Shown here piece after piece: positions 61,940 through 64,000 of a stretch of 64,000 bases of DNA. The notes under the pieces were generated by a model that ran no database searches, was not told where the DNA came from, and saw only the letters and a list, made by a program, of their open reading frames with translations. Source of the DNA: Chlorokybus atmophyticus (Eukaryota; Streptophyta; Chlorokybophyceae; Chlorokybales; Chlorokybaceae). Within the stretch, counting starts at the first letter, position 1. Each line of letters opens with the position of its first letter. Position numbers and translations under genes: made by a program. Location of the stretch: NCBI GenBank assembly GCA_009103225.1, contig RHPI01000638.1:867082-931081 (forward strand), in the 5' to 3' direction.

Positions 61940-63490
61940 TCAAGTGCACGGCACTGTGGACACGCTCGCAGCGGCAGCCCTTGCACGCAGCCACGCAACA
62001 GCGGTGATAACGGCACCAAAGCCCGCCAGGATCGCCGCCCAGCGCGTGGCTGGCAGCCTTCTCCTCTGTCTGTGTTGCAAGGCACCGTTGATATCACCCT
62101 TCTCTTCATGGTCTACATGACTATCTGGCTTCTTTTCAGGGGTCCCGGCCGGAGACGGCACCGATATCCCTTTGCCCTTAGATGTTGCCACCGCAACAGC
62201 GATATGTGGCCTTTTGACGACGGTAGGGTATACCGCCTTCTTCTTTCTTCTTCGCACAGTGTGCATGACAAAGGGTCCTTTGAGGCTCTTGGCTGTGCTC
62301 ACACTGCTGCTTTGATGACTCGATGAAGGCGATAAAAGCTGAGATTCACAGTCTGCACTGCTCAACACTTGGCTTGTGTTATCCGCTTCCTCCTGTGCAT
62401 AACCAGAGCTTGCTGCTTGGTCCTCCTGAACAGCATCGAGCACAACAGACCCTTTGGTGTCACTGCCTGGGTCGACAGGGATTGGTGAGGTGTCCACAGA
62501 AGACCTGAACACATGGTGTCATCGCTTTTTGGACACGCAACCACTTTTGTACACGTTCAGAATTGGTCTTGTGATTGCAAACCTGCTAGTGATTGCTGCT
62601 GTTTCTGCTTGTTGCTGCTGCTGTTGTTGTCGTTGTTGTTGTTGTTGTCGTTGGTATTGTTGCTGCTGTTGTGCTTCCTGCTGCTGCTGCTGCTGCTGCT
62701 GCTGTCGTTGTTGTTCCTCTACTTCATGTTGTTGTTGTTCCTCTGCTTCTTGGTGCTGTTGTTGCTGCTGTTGTTGCTGTGCTTCCTGCTGCTGCTGCTG
62801 CTGTCGTTGTTCCTCTGCTTCATGTCGTTGCTGTTCCTCTATTTCTTGTTGTTGTTCGTCTACTTCTTGTTGTTCTTCCTCTTCCTCTTCTTGTTGTTGT
62901 TGTTGCTCATCACCTTGTCGGTACCCTCCTCTCACAAGCTTCTCACTCAACTCTTCCACGTCCAACTCAGCGGCCACACGCTCATACGTATCCTCTGGAG
63001 TCTTGATATCCGCACCAGGGGGCGTGGCGGGCTCCAAGCTTCGTTTATCACCCGAAGTGACACACATATCCAACTCAACCTCAACCTCAACCTCAGGGCT
63101 GACGTTGGACTTGGACTTGAGCGATAACACCGCATATTCGCTTTTATCCAACTCTTCTTTAGTTGCAACCCTTTCTTCAGTGTTCTCAAGGCTCGTATCG
63201 ACTGCGTTGGTGCTGCTTGAAGTCAACAACAAAGCTGCCTGCAGTGCCTCAACGATATCGACCGCAGGCTCCGATATCTCGCTGGGCGTAGCTTCTGCTG
63301 TTATTTGAGAGACGGTTTGCTTGTTGTTATTGTTGTTGTTGGCGTGTTGGGCTGCAGCGGTCAATGGATGGGAAGTCTTGTTGTGTTTGTGTCGGGATGC
63401 GGCATTGCTTTGAGACTGGTGGAGGTGGCGGCTGTCGGCCTGTTGGTTTGCGAGGCGCAGGGAGTGGAGGAACTCCTCGTCCCAAAACAT
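61940..63490 (-). CDS. polyglutamine-rich protein with C-terminal membrane anchor
   Basis: Two exons seen: 63490 (MFWDEEFLHSLRLANQQADS) to about 62591 (ETAAITSR, donor AGCAG|GTTTGC), and about 62504 (SSVDTSPIPVDPGSD) to the TGA at 61940-61942; the joint restores an Arg codon. I do not recognise the family. The first exon has Asn and Ser/Glu-rich stretches (ELDVEELSEKLVRGGYRQG) and then about 100 residues of Gln with Glu, Arg and His, coded by CTG/TTG repeats on the plus strand, predicted coiled coil. The second exon is basic (RRRKKKAVYPTVVKRPH) and ends with a hydrophobic helix ATRWAAILAGFGAVITAVAW near the C-terminus, which suggests a tail-anchored protein. The first exon may start upstream of 63490 after an acceptor at about 63499. 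Confidence 0.7.
62595..62905. repeat. CTG/TTG trinucleotide-rich tract (polyQ coding on minus strand)
   Basis: Long interrupted array of GTT, GCT and CTG units; on the minus strand it reads CAG/CAA codons with GAG and CGA interruptions. Confidence 0.9.
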
Positions 63491-64000
63491 CCCTGCTGTT
63501 AAAGGACAAAGGCTTACAAAGAAGTTGATACGAGCGTGTGCACGCGCGTGCACTTGTGAGAGGGCGCGCATACGTGCTTGTGTGCCTGTGAGCGTGCGTG
63601 TGGGGCATGTGAGCGTGTGGGCATATGTGCGCGTATGTGCGTGTGCGTGCCTACACGTGTGCGCCTGTGCGTCTGCGTGTTAGCACACGTTGGCGCGTAC
63701 ACACACGCGCACGCGCGCAAAACACGCAGACGCGCATCTGTCTCACACGCGTGCTTGCGCCTGACACGCACAGACGCTTGTGTATTGGCCACACGCGCTG
63801 TGCGGACGTACTCAACACAACCTTATTTAACATGTTCGTGCCACAGTGCGAGCAGGGAAACACATTGCAGTTGCAAACTAAGCTTGCACTGCGCGTTTAG
63901 CAGCAACAAACTATAATAGAAACCATTCAAGCTCCCCTCCAACCCAATATCCTCACGCCCCACCGTCACAAAGTTGTCTTGCTCTCAGCTAAGAGCAAGA
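63491..64000. other. TG/CA-rich region, no gene seen
   Basis: 63530-63790 is dominated by alternating GTGTGCG and CACACGCG words, probably intronic or 5' to the polyQ gene, which may continue beyond the window. Confidence 0.5.

Noticed and set aside
62454-63308. 284-codon plus-strand frame that is almost entirely Cys and Ser
   Set aside because: It is the antisense of the CAG/CAA polyglutamine tract; the minus-strand frame has coherent flanks, splice sites and a membrane helix.
63530-63790. Possible telomeric or Z-DNA-forming element
   Set aside because: Only irregular alternating purine-pyrimidine (TG/CG) sequence; no tandem telomere unit and no evidence of function.

Overview
The window is nuclear DNA from a photosynthetic eukaryote, most likely a chlorophyte green alga. 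The genes are split by many short introns (about 80-400 nt, GT-AG with several GC-AG) and lie on both strands. They include a plastid ferredoxin:thioredoxin reductase variable chain and a plastid-type GNAT acetyltransferase with a transit-peptide-like N-terminus. The eRF1, PI4K-beta, SGF29, REX4, ALDH7 and BSD proteins all read closest to plant versions. Nothing bacterial or viral (operons, CRISPR, phage) is visible.

Region 1 (about 0.5-24.5 kb) is gene-poor, repeat-rich and accessory. It starts with two weakly supported helical-protein genes. It then carries a family of at least seven BTB/POZ gene copies on both strands. All are built on one plan: a short exon ending in the start of the BTB fold, a central BTB exon of about 180 nt, and a helical C-terminal exon. 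Two copies (2820-3753 minus, 16032-16932 plus) read intact. The other five are broken by lost exons, frameshifts or deletions. Two of the broken copies sit in about 2.9-kb tandem segmental duplications that also contain conserved antisense segments. Between the BTB copies lies a receptor-like kinase gene (7446-10700 minus) with a C-type-lectin-like ectodomain, a Pro/Ser-rich stalk, a membrane segment and a split kinase domain. An assembly gap of 656 N removes its catalytic loop. A PHD-finger gene with an in-frame TGA lies at 14888-15244.

Region 2 (about 24.5-64 kb) is dense in conserved housekeeping genes: FTRV (minus) divergent from eRF1 (plus); PI4K-beta (minus); REX4-type DEDDh exonuclease (minus); a transglycosylase/lysozyme-fold protein (plus); plastid GNAT (minus); ALDH7 (plus); the SAGA reader SGF29 (minus); a BSD-domain protein (minus) divergent from a large U-box/WD40 protein (plus); a truncated LST8 (minus) at an assembly junction; and a polyQ-rich protein with a C-terminal membrane anchor (minus). 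For eRF1, FTRV, GNAT, ALDH7, SGF29 and the U-box gene, every exon closes in phase, so the assembly is locally good there. That makes it more likely that the many frameshifts in region 1 are real decay rather than sequencing error.

The genes do not form one pathway. Grouped by role they cover translation termination (eRF1), RNA processing (REX4), chromatin and transcription (SGF29, PHD), ubiquitin signalling (U-box, possibly BTB adaptors), membrane lipid and TOR signalling (PI4K-beta, LST8), plastid redox (FTRV) and aldehyde detoxification (ALDH7). The parts most worth a second look are the C-type-lectin receptor kinase, the decaying BTB array, an eRF1 whose NIKS motif reads NIKN, a pair of adjacent long inverted repeats at 6.4-6.6 kb, and a 21-nt duplication that abuts a contig junction.
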